Shown here piece after piece: positions 31,507-39,609 of a DNA stretch of 39,609 bases; position 1 is the first letter of the stretch, and every line of letters begins with the position of its first letter. The position numbers and the translations under genes are program-made. Under the pieces are notes generated by a model. That model had not been told where the DNA came from. It saw only the letters and a list, made by a program, of their open reading frames with translations, and searched no databases. Source of the DNA: an uncultured Saprospiraceae bacterium (GTDB taxonomy: Bacteria; Bacteroidota; Bacteroidia; Chitinophagales; Saprospiraceae); contig CALIZI010000451.1 in the NCBI GenBank assembly GCA_938028705.1, positions 1 through 39,609 on the forward strand. The letters run 5' to 3'.

Positions 31507-31549
31507 AAAAAATCCTCTAAAATGAATGATTCATTGTAGAGGATTTTTT
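31507..31549 (-). terminator. Intrinsic terminator of the LRR protein gene at 31576
   Basis: AATCCTCTA and TAGAGGATT pair, with an inner ATGAA/TTCAT pair; A run on one side and T run on the other make it bidirectional. It lies 27 bp beyond the stop of the minus-strand LRR gene. The stretch 31312-31506 holds AT-rich sequence with the tRNA upstream region and no gene. Confidence 0.85.
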
Positions 31550-31575
31550 GTATTGAAATAAAATGAGTGCGAAGT

Positions 31576-34500
31576 TTATATTTTAATAATTCGTTTGACG
31601 ATATTCTGATGATTGACAGTAACGGACATAAAATATACCCCTTGCGGCATATCTGAAATATCAATCTGCATATTGTTTTTCATGTCTCCACTTTGAAGGT
31701 GTTGACCTGCGGTATTGAAGATTTTATAAGTGCCTTCTCTGATACCTTGCACCTCATAAATACCTGTGGTGGGGTTAGGTAGAATACGAAAATCAGGTGA
31801 TTCATCGGGGGGAGTGGTGGATACGGTTGGCAATTCACTGACCATGACATTGAGTGTGGTATTGGTAAGGACGGGTGGATTTTGGTCAAAATAAATACCT
31901 GCGGAGTTTTGAATACCTGTGTATTCGGGTAGTCCTTCGTTGGCGCGTATGAGGTACGTTACATAACCCTGACTGCCTTCCAAATTAGCGGTAGAATCCG
32001 GCAAGAAAATATTTCTAAATTCAAAGTTGACAACACCTGCATCATTCATACTTGTAGATAGTTTATCAGCATGACTACTGCCTAATACCCGAAAGGTTGA
32101 ATGATTGAGATTGGCATCAAGCGTGTCCTTTATGACAACGTCATAGGCTACATCGTTCCCTGTATTTTGAAAGCGAATGGTATAAATAATATCTTCGTCG
32201 AATAAAGTATAATCGTTATGTCTTTTAGGGTTGACGAGTTTGTCATTAGGGTCGTAAGAACAACGTACATCTGGATTGTACCTAAATCCTTCCGAAGTAT
32301 CTTCGCCATTGATATCAACAAACTGGCTAAAAGCTCCAAAATTAAGCCAACCTCCAACGGGAAAATCCGGCGGTCCGGGAATTTGAATACTCACTTGTTT
32401 GGTAATAGCATACCCCGGATACAAATCAGTGAAGTACCAGCCGTAGTGATCGAGTGAAGTGATAATAGTAGTATCGGGCTGGTCTATAAATTCAATTTGT
32501 TGGATATTTTCGTCGGTTTGAAACCAAGTCGTACCGCTTACTATGGTGGTTCCGAGATTTTTGGTGGTGATATCGAAAGTGATAAAGTCATTACAGCGTG
32601 TAGGTGGTGAGGTGATTGTGGTCACTATTTTTGATATTTGTTCGGTGGGATAAATGCCAAATTTTACTTCTTCCAATTCGCCTTCTTCTAATGAGACGAA
32701 GTAGCTTGCAGAGTCAGTAGTGAGTTGCCAGTCAGCATTCAAGAGCGGGTCGTAGGTGACGGTGTAAGCACCCGGAGGCGTATAGTATAGATTTTGATTA
32801 ACGGGATTGCTGTGCAGGTAAATCATGTCAGGTTCAAATGATACGCTGCCAACGAAAACCTCCGATTCATCGTCATCTTGCATCTTATTTTGATTAATAT
32901 CATAAAAAGTTATCGTTTGTAACCTCGTTATTTCTTCACAATAATTTAATACGGCATCCACATCGCTACATGTCTGTCCATTATAGGCGATGTCCGTTTC
33001 TCCTCCTTGTATGATATAATCACACAGACTCGGCATACTACACAGCGATAGATTAACATTAGCCCTTATTTCTATTTCATCAACATCAGTATAATTTACA
33101 TAGTCCAGCCCCGCCAGACTGGTAAGGGCACTATTTTCGCTGATACGAACCATATTTTCTATGGTATTTACATTGCTGAGTGCTTCCAGCGTGGTCAGCG
33201 CAACGTTGTTTCTTATCCATAATCTTCCAATATGGGTTACATTTTCCAAGCCTGTCAGTGTGGTTAAGACATTATTATCTAATATCCACAATATTCCATT
33301 GATGGTGTTTAGATTGGTGAGTGCCTGCAAACTTGTCAGGTTATCATTATCAATAAATGACAGGTTTCCGCCAACATACCTGAGGTTTTCTAAACCATTT
33401 ATTGTCAGTAGTGAACTACAGTCTTGCATTACCAAATGACCTGAAACGGTTTCGAGACTATTTAAGCCGTCCAAGTTCAATATACTATTGCTATGAATAG
33501 CTGTATTACCACCGACAGTTGCTAAATTATTCAATCCTGAGAGACTGTGAACGCCCCATATCTCAACATTTCCCCCGACTGAAGTGATGCTCTCTAAGCC
33601 CTGTAAATTGGTATTATTGCCATTGAGTTTAATTGTTAAGTTCTCCGCTATTGAGGTGATATTTTGCAGACCGAGTACATTAGTTAAGCTACTTGACTCA
33701 ATATCCACTCGCTCAACATAAGTAAGGTTTTGTAAAGCATCAATATCTTGCAGGTCGTTGTCCTTAACGGTCAAGCGTTTGAGTGCAGTAATACCTTCTA
33801 GTCCGTCGAGATTATCGAGCTGATTATTACCGGTAATCGACAGACTTTTTGCCAAACTATCCTGCCCTCCAATCAGCGTAAGATTGCCAAGTGCAGTGAT
33901 ATTTTCCAGTTGAAAGTTGGACCTGATAAATATGTCTCCACCTGCTGATTTCAGATTTTCCAAGCCGTCCAAATTATGCAGTCCGTTATTCCAATCTATG
34001 AATATGTTACCTCCGATACTATCGAGTCCACCAAGTCCTTCCAGATTCGTCAAAGGGTTATTCAGCGAAATGGCAAAATTGCCTGCGATATAATTCAGAT
34101 TTTCAAGATGGGCTAAGGTTTGTATTGAGTTTCTATGCAGTTTAAAGTTATTCAGCGTTTGTACATTAGTCAGCCCGTCGAGATTTTCCAGCGAAAAGTT
34201 GTCTTCGATATGTAATGAACCTTGCATATTGGCATTATTCAGTGCTTTGATGCTCGTCAACAGAGGATTAACTTTAAGAATGAGCGCTCCATTTATTTGC
34301 GACAAATTGTTCAGTCCTTCGAGACTTGCCAAGTTATCATTATACCGTATTACTAAACTTGCACCAATATAATTGAGGTTCTCCAAGCCCTCAAAAGATG
34401 TTAAGTTATTAGAATGTATATCAAAATAATCTCCAACATGTACCAGATTATTAAGACCGGTGAAGTCGGAACAGGTATTTGTTAGAATAGTAACGCTACC

Positions 34501-34785
34501 GAGTACAGTATTCAACCCTTCAAGCCCTACAAAACTCCCTAATCTGGACAACGTTAAATTACCTTCAATTTTTGTAATATGGCTTAATCCTTCCAGATTG
34601 GTAACTTGATTATATCCCGTAATCCATATATCACCGGGTATCTCGGTACAGTCGGGATAGTTGATAGCAAAGCTGTCTATTTGTGCTTGTGTATCAAGTA
34701 CAATGCTATCGGACATCATACAGTTTTGGGCAGAAAGATTGGCGAATATCAGGGTAATAAACATAGTAAAGCATAATTGTCTCAT
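31576..34785 (-). CDS. Giant leucine-rich (receptor-L-like) T9SS surface protein with DUF7619-like domain
   Basis: A 1069-residue secreted protein. The signal peptide is about 1-19 (MRQLCFTMFITLIFANLSA). From about 35 to 600 there are over 20 repeats of the form L..L.GL.NL..I.G.L.I..N, like receptor L domains/BspA LRRs. A beta-sandwich region follows (about 615-850), then a domain starting YDPNDKLVNPKRHNDYTLFD and containing IRFQNTGNDVAYDVVIKDTLD, which I equate with DUF7619, common in Saprospiraceae. The last 75 residues are a type A T9SS sorting domain (LPNPTTGIYEV…GVYFMSV…RIIKI). It should be exported by Sec, then by the T9SS, and attached to the surface, perhaps as an adhesin. The gene downstream in sequence (34944) is a paralogue. 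Confidence 0.9.
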   Translation of the reverse strand: MRQLCFTMFITLIFANLSAQNCMMSDSIVLDTQAQIDSFAINYPDCTEIPGDIWITGYNQVTNLEGLSHITKIEGNLTLSRLGSFVGLEGLNTVLGSVTILTNTCSDFTGLNNLVHVGDYFDIHSNNLTSFEGLENLNYIGASLVIRYNDNLASLEGLNNLSQINGALILKVNPLLTSIKALNNANMQGSLHIEDNFSLENLDGLTNVQTLNNFKLHRNSIQTLAHLENLNYIAGNFAISLNNPLTNLEGLGGLDSIGGNIFIDWNNGLHNLDGLENLKSAGGDIFIRSNFQLENITALGNLTLIGGQDSLAKSLSITGNNQLDNLDGLEGITALKRLTVKDNDLQDIDALQNLTYVERVDIESSSLTNVLGLQNITSIAENLTIKLNGNNTNLQGLESITSVGGNVEIWGVHSLSGLNNLATVGGNTAIHSNSILNLDGLNSLETVSGHLVMQDCSSLLTINGLENLRYVGGNLSFIDNDNLTSLQALTNLNTINGILWILDNNVLTTLTGLENVTHIGRLWIRNNVALTTLEALSNVNTIENMVRISENSALTSLAGLDYVNYTDVDEIEIRANVNLSLCSMPSLCDYIIQGGETDIAYNGQTCSDVDAVLNYCEEITRLQTITFYDINQNKMQDDDESEVFVGSVSFEPDMIYLHSNPVNQNLYYTPPGAYTVTYDPLLNADWQLTTDSASYFVSLEEGELEEVKFGIYPTEQISKIVTTITSPPTRCNDFITFDITTKNLGTTIVSGTTWFQTDENIQQIEFIDQPDTTIITSLDHYGWYFTDLYPGYAITKQVSIQIPGPPDFPVGGWLNFGAFSQFVDINGEDTSEGFRYNPDVRCSYDPNDKLVNPKRHNDYTLFDEDIIYTIRFQNTGNDVAYDVVIKDTLDANLNHSTFRVLGSSHADKLSTSMNDAGVVNFEFRNIFLPDSTANLEGSQGYVTYLIRANEGLPEYTGIQNSAGIYFDQNPPVLTNTTLNVMVSELPTVSTTPPDESPDFRILPNPTTGIYEVQGIREGTYKIFNTAGQHLQSGDMKNNMQIDISDMPQGVYFMSVTVNHQNIVKRIIKI

Positions 34786-34943
34786 GATGTTGAATTTTTG
34801 TAATAAAAATACACATTTAATTTTTATTAATTAAAATTACTTTATAATATTTTTATATTAAAAATAAATTACTTATGAATTTTATTTATTTTAAAACAAT
34901 AAAAATATATCTATTTCATTAGAAAATTTTTGACAAAACCGGA

Positions 34944-37877
34944 CTAAAATTTTATAATTCGTTGCATAAAAGCCTTGCCGTCATCTTGCGAAATAGTGAT
35001 AAAATACACGCCATTTGGTGCATCTGAAATATTTGCCGATGTATCGGTTTGAATAATTCCCGTTTGTACTACTCGCCCATCTGTGCTGATGATTTGATAA
35101 TTTCCTTTTGTGATACCCTTGAATTGAAAAATACCTGTGCTTGGGTTGGGGAAGATAAAACGGGTTGCTTCCTCTGCTTCGGTGGTAGAGGTTACGGGGA
35201 GACAACTGTCCAGTATTTCGTCGCGGGTCTTGCAGCCGGAAACATTAAGGGTGATGTCGTGGTAATTATCTTCTTGTGAGAGATACGCACAAATCGGCTC
35301 TATATTGCAGACTGATAGTTGTAAATTTTTATGAAGCCTCAAAAAGGTAAGACTGTCAGGATTTATATTCTCTAAAGCACTAATATCTTCTAAAATTTGA
35401 TTGTCGCTTAAATTAAGGGTTTTTATACATGTAAGATTTTCCAAGCCTGCAAGGTTGGTGAGTTGATGATTTTGGAAAATCCCCAAATGATACAATTTTT
35501 CTAAATGACTTAACTGTGTAATATCGGTAAGTGCATGATTATTTGAAATGAGTAGCTCAAATCCGTTCATCGTGGCATTAATCGCCTCAACTCCTGTAAG
35601 GTTTTTTAGTGAATCATTAGATTGAATATATAATTGGTCAAGAACCACCAAATCCTCTAAACCATTGAGGTTTTTCATCTGCGAATTTCGGTTAATATTT
35701 AAGTATCTGACGGTATCCAAGCCATTCAAACCATTTAAGTCGGTCAATGAACTATTCTTGGAAATGCTTAGGATCTGACTGTAATTCAGATTTTCGGGTC
35801 CTGTCAAATCTGTGAGGTGGTCATTTTCGTAGATTCTCAATTGATCGCCTACATACTTCAAGTTCGTCAAACCATCTAAAGTGAGCAAATCTTCGTTTTT
35901 CTCTATGATTAAATGCCATTCTAGGCTATCCAAATTTTCCAATCCGTTCAAATTCTGTAAACCTCTGTTTCCGTGTATTTCCATACGATTTATATGGTCA
36001 ATTTGCCCCAACCACTCAAGTGTCGTCAGGTTCCTGTTGGATTTGAAGATAATGAAGTCACCGATAGTTTGTAAGTTAGTTTGTCCCAGCAGATTATTGT
36101 TATTTTTATAGGTGAAGTGTCCGGGAATTGTTGTCAGGTTATATAAATGCAAGGCACTCAAAAGGGGATTATCTTTTATATCCATTGAACCTGCATGTAT
36201 CAAATTATTCATCCCTGATACCGTCTCCAAATGCTGATTACTTGATATGTCCAATGTTCCTCCGACATACAGCAAGCTATCTAGACCGGCAATATCTATT
36301 ATGTTCTTATTGCCGATAACACGATAATCCATCCCAACTGTTTTGAGTTTGCCGACATTAACATTTTCTATTGAATAATTATCTCGAATAAAAAAATTTT
36401 CTCCAATAGTATCCAGTCGTTCCAAGCCTGCCAAACTCATCAGCGATTGATTCCGCTCAATCCATCCGGTGTATAGTATCGTTTCGAGGTTATTCATTCC
36501 GGTGAAATCTACCAGAGATTCATTGCGTTGGACAGATAATCCACCTACATAGCGCAATCCTTCCAAGCCGGAAAGATTTATAAGGCTCTGATTATCAGAT
36601 AAATCAAAGGTGCTTTTTACATACCTCAAATTCTCCAAGCCTTCACAATTTATCAAGTCATCATTATATTTGACCTTAAAAATTCTTTCAACTCCAACAA
36701 GATTTTCAAGCCCCGAAAAATCAACAAGGGCATCATTATGTTCAATAATTAAATCAGTTCCTACTTCCGTCAAGGCTCCTATTCCGGTAAAATCAATGAG
36801 CGCATCATTATCCAGAATGCTCAAGCGGATTACATATTCAAGGTTATTTAAGCCTGATAGATTGTTTAATGAATGATTACCGAGAATTGTCACCTCATCA
36901 ATTGAATCTAAATGCTCAAAACCATTCAGATTTGGCAACATATCATTATTTTCTATCGACAACGTTGTGTTCCAATTACCAGTAGTATCTTGGGAAAACG
37001 TTGTACCCGAAAGTGCTGTCAAATCTGTCAGTGCATTATTATTTTTAATGTATATCAACCCTACGGTTTCCAAATTATCTAAACCGGATAAATCATTTAG
37101 TAATGAATTAGAATCGAGATTGAACGTTACATAAATCTCCTTTAGGTTTTCTAAACCGCTAAAGTTCGTCAAAGCAGGATTGGAATAGACCGTCAAAGAA
37201 CCACCGATACAATCAAGATTATCTAAGCCTTGAAAATTGATTAAATTAGGATTCGACTGAACGGAAAGTCCACCGGAGTAGAAGCCGCCTATCAGTTGTC
37301 CGCCTATTTTTCTTACATTCTCCAAGCCCTCGAAGTTAGTCAATGACAAATTAGCTCTGACCCGTAAGTAATTGAGCGTATCAAGATTGTTCAATCCTTG
37401 AAAACTAAGCAAAGCGGTATTCAATTGGACGAAAATATCTTCAACACTTCGGAGGTTTTCTAATCCCCTAAAATCAATCAGTGCCGTATTTAAATCTACT
37501 ACTAAATTACCTTCTATTGATTCCAGATTATCTAAACCTGTAAAATACTCCAAAGCGTAATTATTTCTTACGGAAACTCCACCTGCATAACGGAGATTTT
37601 CCAAGCCTGTAAGATTTTTCAAATTACTATTATATTCAATAGTAAGCCATCCTTCGATGCGTTCAATTTGTTCCAGACCATTCAAATTATCAATAGTAAT
37701 CGCAGTCATTCCTTTAATTTGAACCTTCCCCAAAATCTCCGTACATCCCGGATAATTCACTGCAAAGCTATCAATCTCCTCCTGTGTAGAAAGTAGAATT
37801 CCATCAGGCAGACAGGTTTGTCCGTACCCAAATCCGCAAAAAAGGAAAGAGAAGAAGATAAGCAAAGGTTGTTTCAT
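34944..37877 (-). CDS. Giant leucine-rich (receptor-L-like) T9SS surface protein, paralogue
   Basis: A 977-residue secreted protein. Signal peptide about 1-19 (MKQPLLIFFSFLFCGFGYG), then DG…LSTQEEIDSFAVNYPGCTEI as in the paralogue, followed by about 35 L..L.GL.NL..V…L.I..N repeats to about residue 880. A T9SS type A sorting domain ends the protein (FPNPSTGIFQFKG…GVYFITI…RIIKF). Unlike the gene at 31576 it has no beta-sandwich and DUF7619-like region, so the LRR array joins the sorting domain almost directly. It is transcribed first of the two; 158 AT-rich bp separate them with no clear terminator or promoter, so cotranscription is possible. Confidence 0.9.
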   Translation of the reverse strand: MKQPLLIFFSFLFCGFGYGQTCLPDGILLSTQEEIDSFAVNYPGCTEILGKVQIKGMTAITIDNLNGLEQIERIEGWLTIEYNSNLKNLTGLENLRYAGGVSVRNNYALEYFTGLDNLESIEGNLVVDLNTALIDFRGLENLRSVEDIFVQLNTALLSFQGLNNLDTLNYLRVRANLSLTNFEGLENVRKIGGQLIGGFYSGGLSVQSNPNLINFQGLDNLDCIGGSLTVYSNPALTNFSGLENLKEIYVTFNLDSNSLLNDLSGLDNLETVGLIYIKNNNALTDLTALSGTTFSQDTTGNWNTTLSIENNDMLPNLNGFEHLDSIDEVTILGNHSLNNLSGLNNLEYVIRLSILDNDALIDFTGIGALTEVGTDLIIEHNDALVDFSGLENLVGVERIFKVKYNDDLINCEGLENLRYVKSTFDLSDNQSLINLSGLEGLRYVGGLSVQRNESLVDFTGMNNLETILYTGWIERNQSLMSLAGLERLDTIGENFFIRDNYSIENVNVGKLKTVGMDYRVIGNKNIIDIAGLDSLLYVGGTLDISSNQHLETVSGMNNLIHAGSMDIKDNPLLSALHLYNLTTIPGHFTYKNNNNLLGQTNLQTIGDFIIFKSNRNLTTLEWLGQIDHINRMEIHGNRGLQNLNGLENLDSLEWHLIIEKNEDLLTLDGLTNLKYVGDQLRIYENDHLTDLTGPENLNYSQILSISKNSSLTDLNGLNGLDTVRYLNINRNSQMKNLNGLEDLVVLDQLYIQSNDSLKNLTGVEAINATMNGFELLISNNHALTDITQLSHLEKLYHLGIFQNHQLTNLAGLENLTCIKTLNLSDNQILEDISALENINPDSLTFLRLHKNLQLSVCNIEPICAYLSQEDNYHDITLNVSGCKTRDEILDSCLPVTSTTEAEEATRFIFPNPSTGIFQFKGITKGNYQIISTDGRVVQTGIIQTDTSANISDAPNGVYFITISQDDGKAFMQRIIKF

Positions 37878-37986
37878 CGTAATTACTTTTAGTGCTATAA
37901 AATGCTAATATACAGGTATTTAACGGAAGTCAGTAAATATTAAACAGACTTTAACAGTATGTTTTTTATTTTAATACAAAAAGAAA

Positions 37987-38030
37987 AACCCTTTGAAACA
38001 ACGAATCGCTGTTTCAAAGGGTTGGTATTC
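37987..38030 (-). terminator. Intrinsic terminator of the polyprenyl synthase gene
   Basis: AACCCTTTGAAACA (37987-38000) pairs perfectly with TGTTTCAAAGGGTT (38010-38023); on the minus strand it is followed by a T-rich run. It lies 70 bp beyond the stop of the gene at 38093. Confidence 0.85.
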
Positions 38031-38092
38031 CTCAAAAAATATTCTTGTACCTGAATTGGAATTTGGAATTTGTTTTTTGGAATTTAAACAAC

Positions 38093-39067
38093 TTACTTTT
38101 TCCGTTCCGTCACAAAAGTCACCAACTGCTCCATCGAATCCCGCACCTGCGAATCGGGGAAAGTATGCAGTATTTCAAAGGCTTCGGTACGATAGCGATA
38201 CATGGCTTCTTCGGCGTAGGGAATGCCGCCGCTGCCCCGCACAAATTTGATGACTTCCACCACTTTATCCGGCTCCGTACTTTTATTTTTAATGATATTA
38301 ATAATGTGTTTGCGTTGTTTGCGGTCGGCTTGATTGAGTGCATAAATCAGCGGCAAGGTCATTTTTTTCTCCTTCACATCAATGCCTTTTGGCTTACCGA
38401 TTTCTTCCTCACTGAAGTCCAACAAATCATCCCGAATCTGAAAAGCGATACCGATTTTTTCGCCAAACTCGCGCATCGCATCAATCTTATCCACATCCTT
38501 TGTCGCCGAAGCCGCACCCGCTGCACAGGCAGCCGCAATCAACGAAGCCGTTTTTTTACGAATTATATCATAATAAATATGTTCTTCAATATCCAGCCTA
38601 CGTGCCTTTTCGATTTGCAACAATTCACCCTCGCTCATCTCCTTCACCGCCCGCGACACGATTTTGAGCAATTGAAATTCATCATTATCCAAAGCCAACA
38701 AAAGCCCTTGCGACAGCAGGTAATCACCCACCAACACAGCGATTTTATTTTTCCACAAAGCATTGATAGAAAAGAAGCCGCGCCTTTCGAGCGAGTCATC
38801 CACCACGTCATCATGTACAAGCGTGGCAGTGTGCAAAAGCTCCACAAGCGAGGCAGCATGATAGGTCGAATCCGTCGTATCATCACACAATTTGGCACTC
38901 AAAAACACAAACATCGGACGCACTTGCTTGCCCTTGCGTTTCACAATATAGCGAGTGATTTTATCGAGCAGTGCCACCTGAGTTTGCATCGCTTCCCTAA
39001 ACCGCACCTCAAAAGTAGTCAGCTCAGTTTCAATCGGAGTTTTAATCGTGTTTAGGGAAAGCACCAT
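38093..39067 (-). CDS. Long-chain polyprenyl diphosphate synthase
   Basis: A 324-residue all-helical prenyl transferase of IspB/octaprenyl type. The two aspartate-rich motifs are DDVVD at 86-90 (LVHDDVVDDS) and DDLLD at 213-217 (FQIRDDLLDF); the GDYLL and KTASLIAAA motifs follow the family. The residue five positions before the first motif is small (Ala81), and the length fits all-trans products of C35-C40. It elongates farnesyl diphosphate with isopentenyl diphosphate, supplying the menaquinone side chain. It starts with ATG at 39067; low-complexity gattagttgatt words lie upstream. Confidence 0.92.
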   Translation of the reverse strand: MVLSLNTIKTPIETELTTFEVRFREAMQTQVALLDKITRYIVKRKGKQVRPMFVFLSAKLCDDTTDSTYHAASLVELLHTATLVHDDVVDDSLERRGFFSINALWKNKIAVLVGDYLLSQGLLLALDNDEFQLLKIVSRAVKEMSEGELLQIEKARRLDIEEHIYYDIIRKKTASLIAAACAAGAASATKDVDKIDAMREFGEKIGIAFQIRDDLLDFSEEEIGKPKGIDVKEKKMTLPLIYALNQADRKQRKHIINIIKNKSTEPDKVVEVIKFVRGSGGIPYAEEAMYRYRTEAFEILHTFPDSQVRDSMEQLVTFVTERKK

Positions 39068-39237
39068 TTTGTATCAGTTTATTAGTTGATTAATTGATTG
39101 GTGATTAGTTGGTCGCCAACCACTAAATCACGAAAATACGAAAAAGAGATTTAGTATTGTCAAAATTCAATTAAATTTGAATATTCCATACTTTCAACAA
39201 ATTTTGTGAAAAACAGTTGCAAACTTCCCCAAATCCG

Positions 39238-39423
39238 TCGAATAACGAGGTCTTTTTTATTTTTAAAAATGCTTCTACCCAACATCCCCGCAAGATACCC
39301 TTCGCAGTATTCCACTCTAATTGATACGAGATTTGTGCCTTATTGTTTTCAGGTATCCATATTCGGTTTCCACTCCCTCCCGAAAGCTTTCGGGATAAAT
39401 ATGTGGATATGCAGAATATAGCT
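39238..39423 (+). repeat. Dispersed repeat R1, copy D
   Basis: Plus-strand copy: cgaataacgaggtctttttt, aaaaatgcttc, cgcaagatacccttcgcagt, attccactctaattgatacg, ttgtgcctta and taaatatgtggatatgcaga then atatagc. It differs by a 16-bp palindrome, cccgaaagctttcggg, inserted before taaatatgtgg. An open frame crosses it but is not conserved. Confidence 0.85.
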
Positions 39424-39484
39424 CAACAGTCAGGGGCATCCTTTTCCAAGCTAGTCATCCCTTTCGACAAATCCATCTAAATAA

Positions 39485-39609
39485 TAAAAGTTTTGACACT
39501 TTTGGAATCTGATTTTAAAAATCAAAACAAAATTTAAATACTCCGTTTGCTAAACTTCAAAAAGTTTGGTCTCCGATAGCTATCGGAGAAGTAAAGTACT
39601 GATTTTTAG
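39485..39609 (+). repeat. Dispersed repeat R2, copy 2
   Basis: About 125 bp matching 10046-10174, including the palindrome tccgatagctatcgga, cut by the window end. It follows R1 copy D after about 60 bp. Together with the low-complexity and AT-rich sequence at 39068-39237 these repeats fill the 542-bp gap at the window end; no gene is seen. Confidence 0.8.

Noticed and set aside
39206-39421. Small open frames across R1 copies (also 11223-11553 and 28238-28468)
   Set aside because: Some peptides look alike (ARYP.Q…TLID/VPY.F.V) only because the DNA repeat is conserved; the frame is broken in copy A and shifted within copy B.

Overview
The window comes from a member of the Bacteroidota, most likely a Saprospiria-like relative. 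Evidence: two giant surface proteins carry type IX secretion (T9SS) C-terminal sorting domains, there is a TPR/beta-propeller/OmpA lipoprotein of PorE type, promoters follow the Bacteroidota pattern (TTG, about 20 nt, TAnnTTTG), Shine-Dalgarno sites are mostly absent, and DNA is AT-rich with low-complexity intergenic hairpins. Names rest on motifs read by eye; no search was run.

Layout. 1-7145: two remnants of an Rpn/PD-(D/E)XK-type protein, tatA, fabG (convergent), a tail-anchored hypothetical protein, an MsbA-like ABC exporter, a small lipoprotein with a gliding-type C-terminal fold and an ABC-F protein. 7241-16109: an orphan HigA-like regulator, a subtilisin-like protease without export signal, a small secreted Cys-Cys repeat protein, an Nfu-type Fe-S carrier, a 1049-residue DUF1508/coiled-coil/TM/OmpA protein and a CPBP membrane protease. 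16113-20518 is a minus-strand accessory island: two tandem, recently duplicated GNAT-XRE gene pairs followed by a Septu-like ATPase (PtuA) and HNH nuclease (PtuB). 20634-26165: alaS, a small membrane protein, a nucleotidyltransferase-HTH pair and two unrecognised genes. 26166-39067: the PorE-like lipoprotein, a 744-residue protein resembling the MXAN_6230/SCO0854 RING-like family, an interrupted tRNA-Lys locus, two giant leucine-rich-repeat T9SS cargo proteins and a long-chain polyprenyl diphosphate synthase.

The most unusual signal is at 30771-31311. A tRNA-Lys(CTT) with encoded CCA is interrupted in its anticodon stem by 88 nt; removing exactly those 88 nt gives a fully paired 77-nt tRNA. 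The insert is far too short for a group I intron. Its two ends form a helix with the motifs GTCAA-stem-TTACTTC and stem'-ATTAYC. The same two motifs, with compensatory changes in the helix, recur in four neighbouring elements (30771-30844, 30916-30989, 31000-31082, 31260-31311), but there the strand order is circularly permuted relative to the insert. This looks like a structured RNA or mobile hairpin family that I do not recognise.

Other items: the duplicated GNAT-XRE pairs share a palindromic upstream site and run straight into the Septu-like genes, suggesting a composite defence/toxin-antitoxin island. A dispersed repeat of about 175-190 bp occurs four times, in two places next to a second repeat of about 130 bp.
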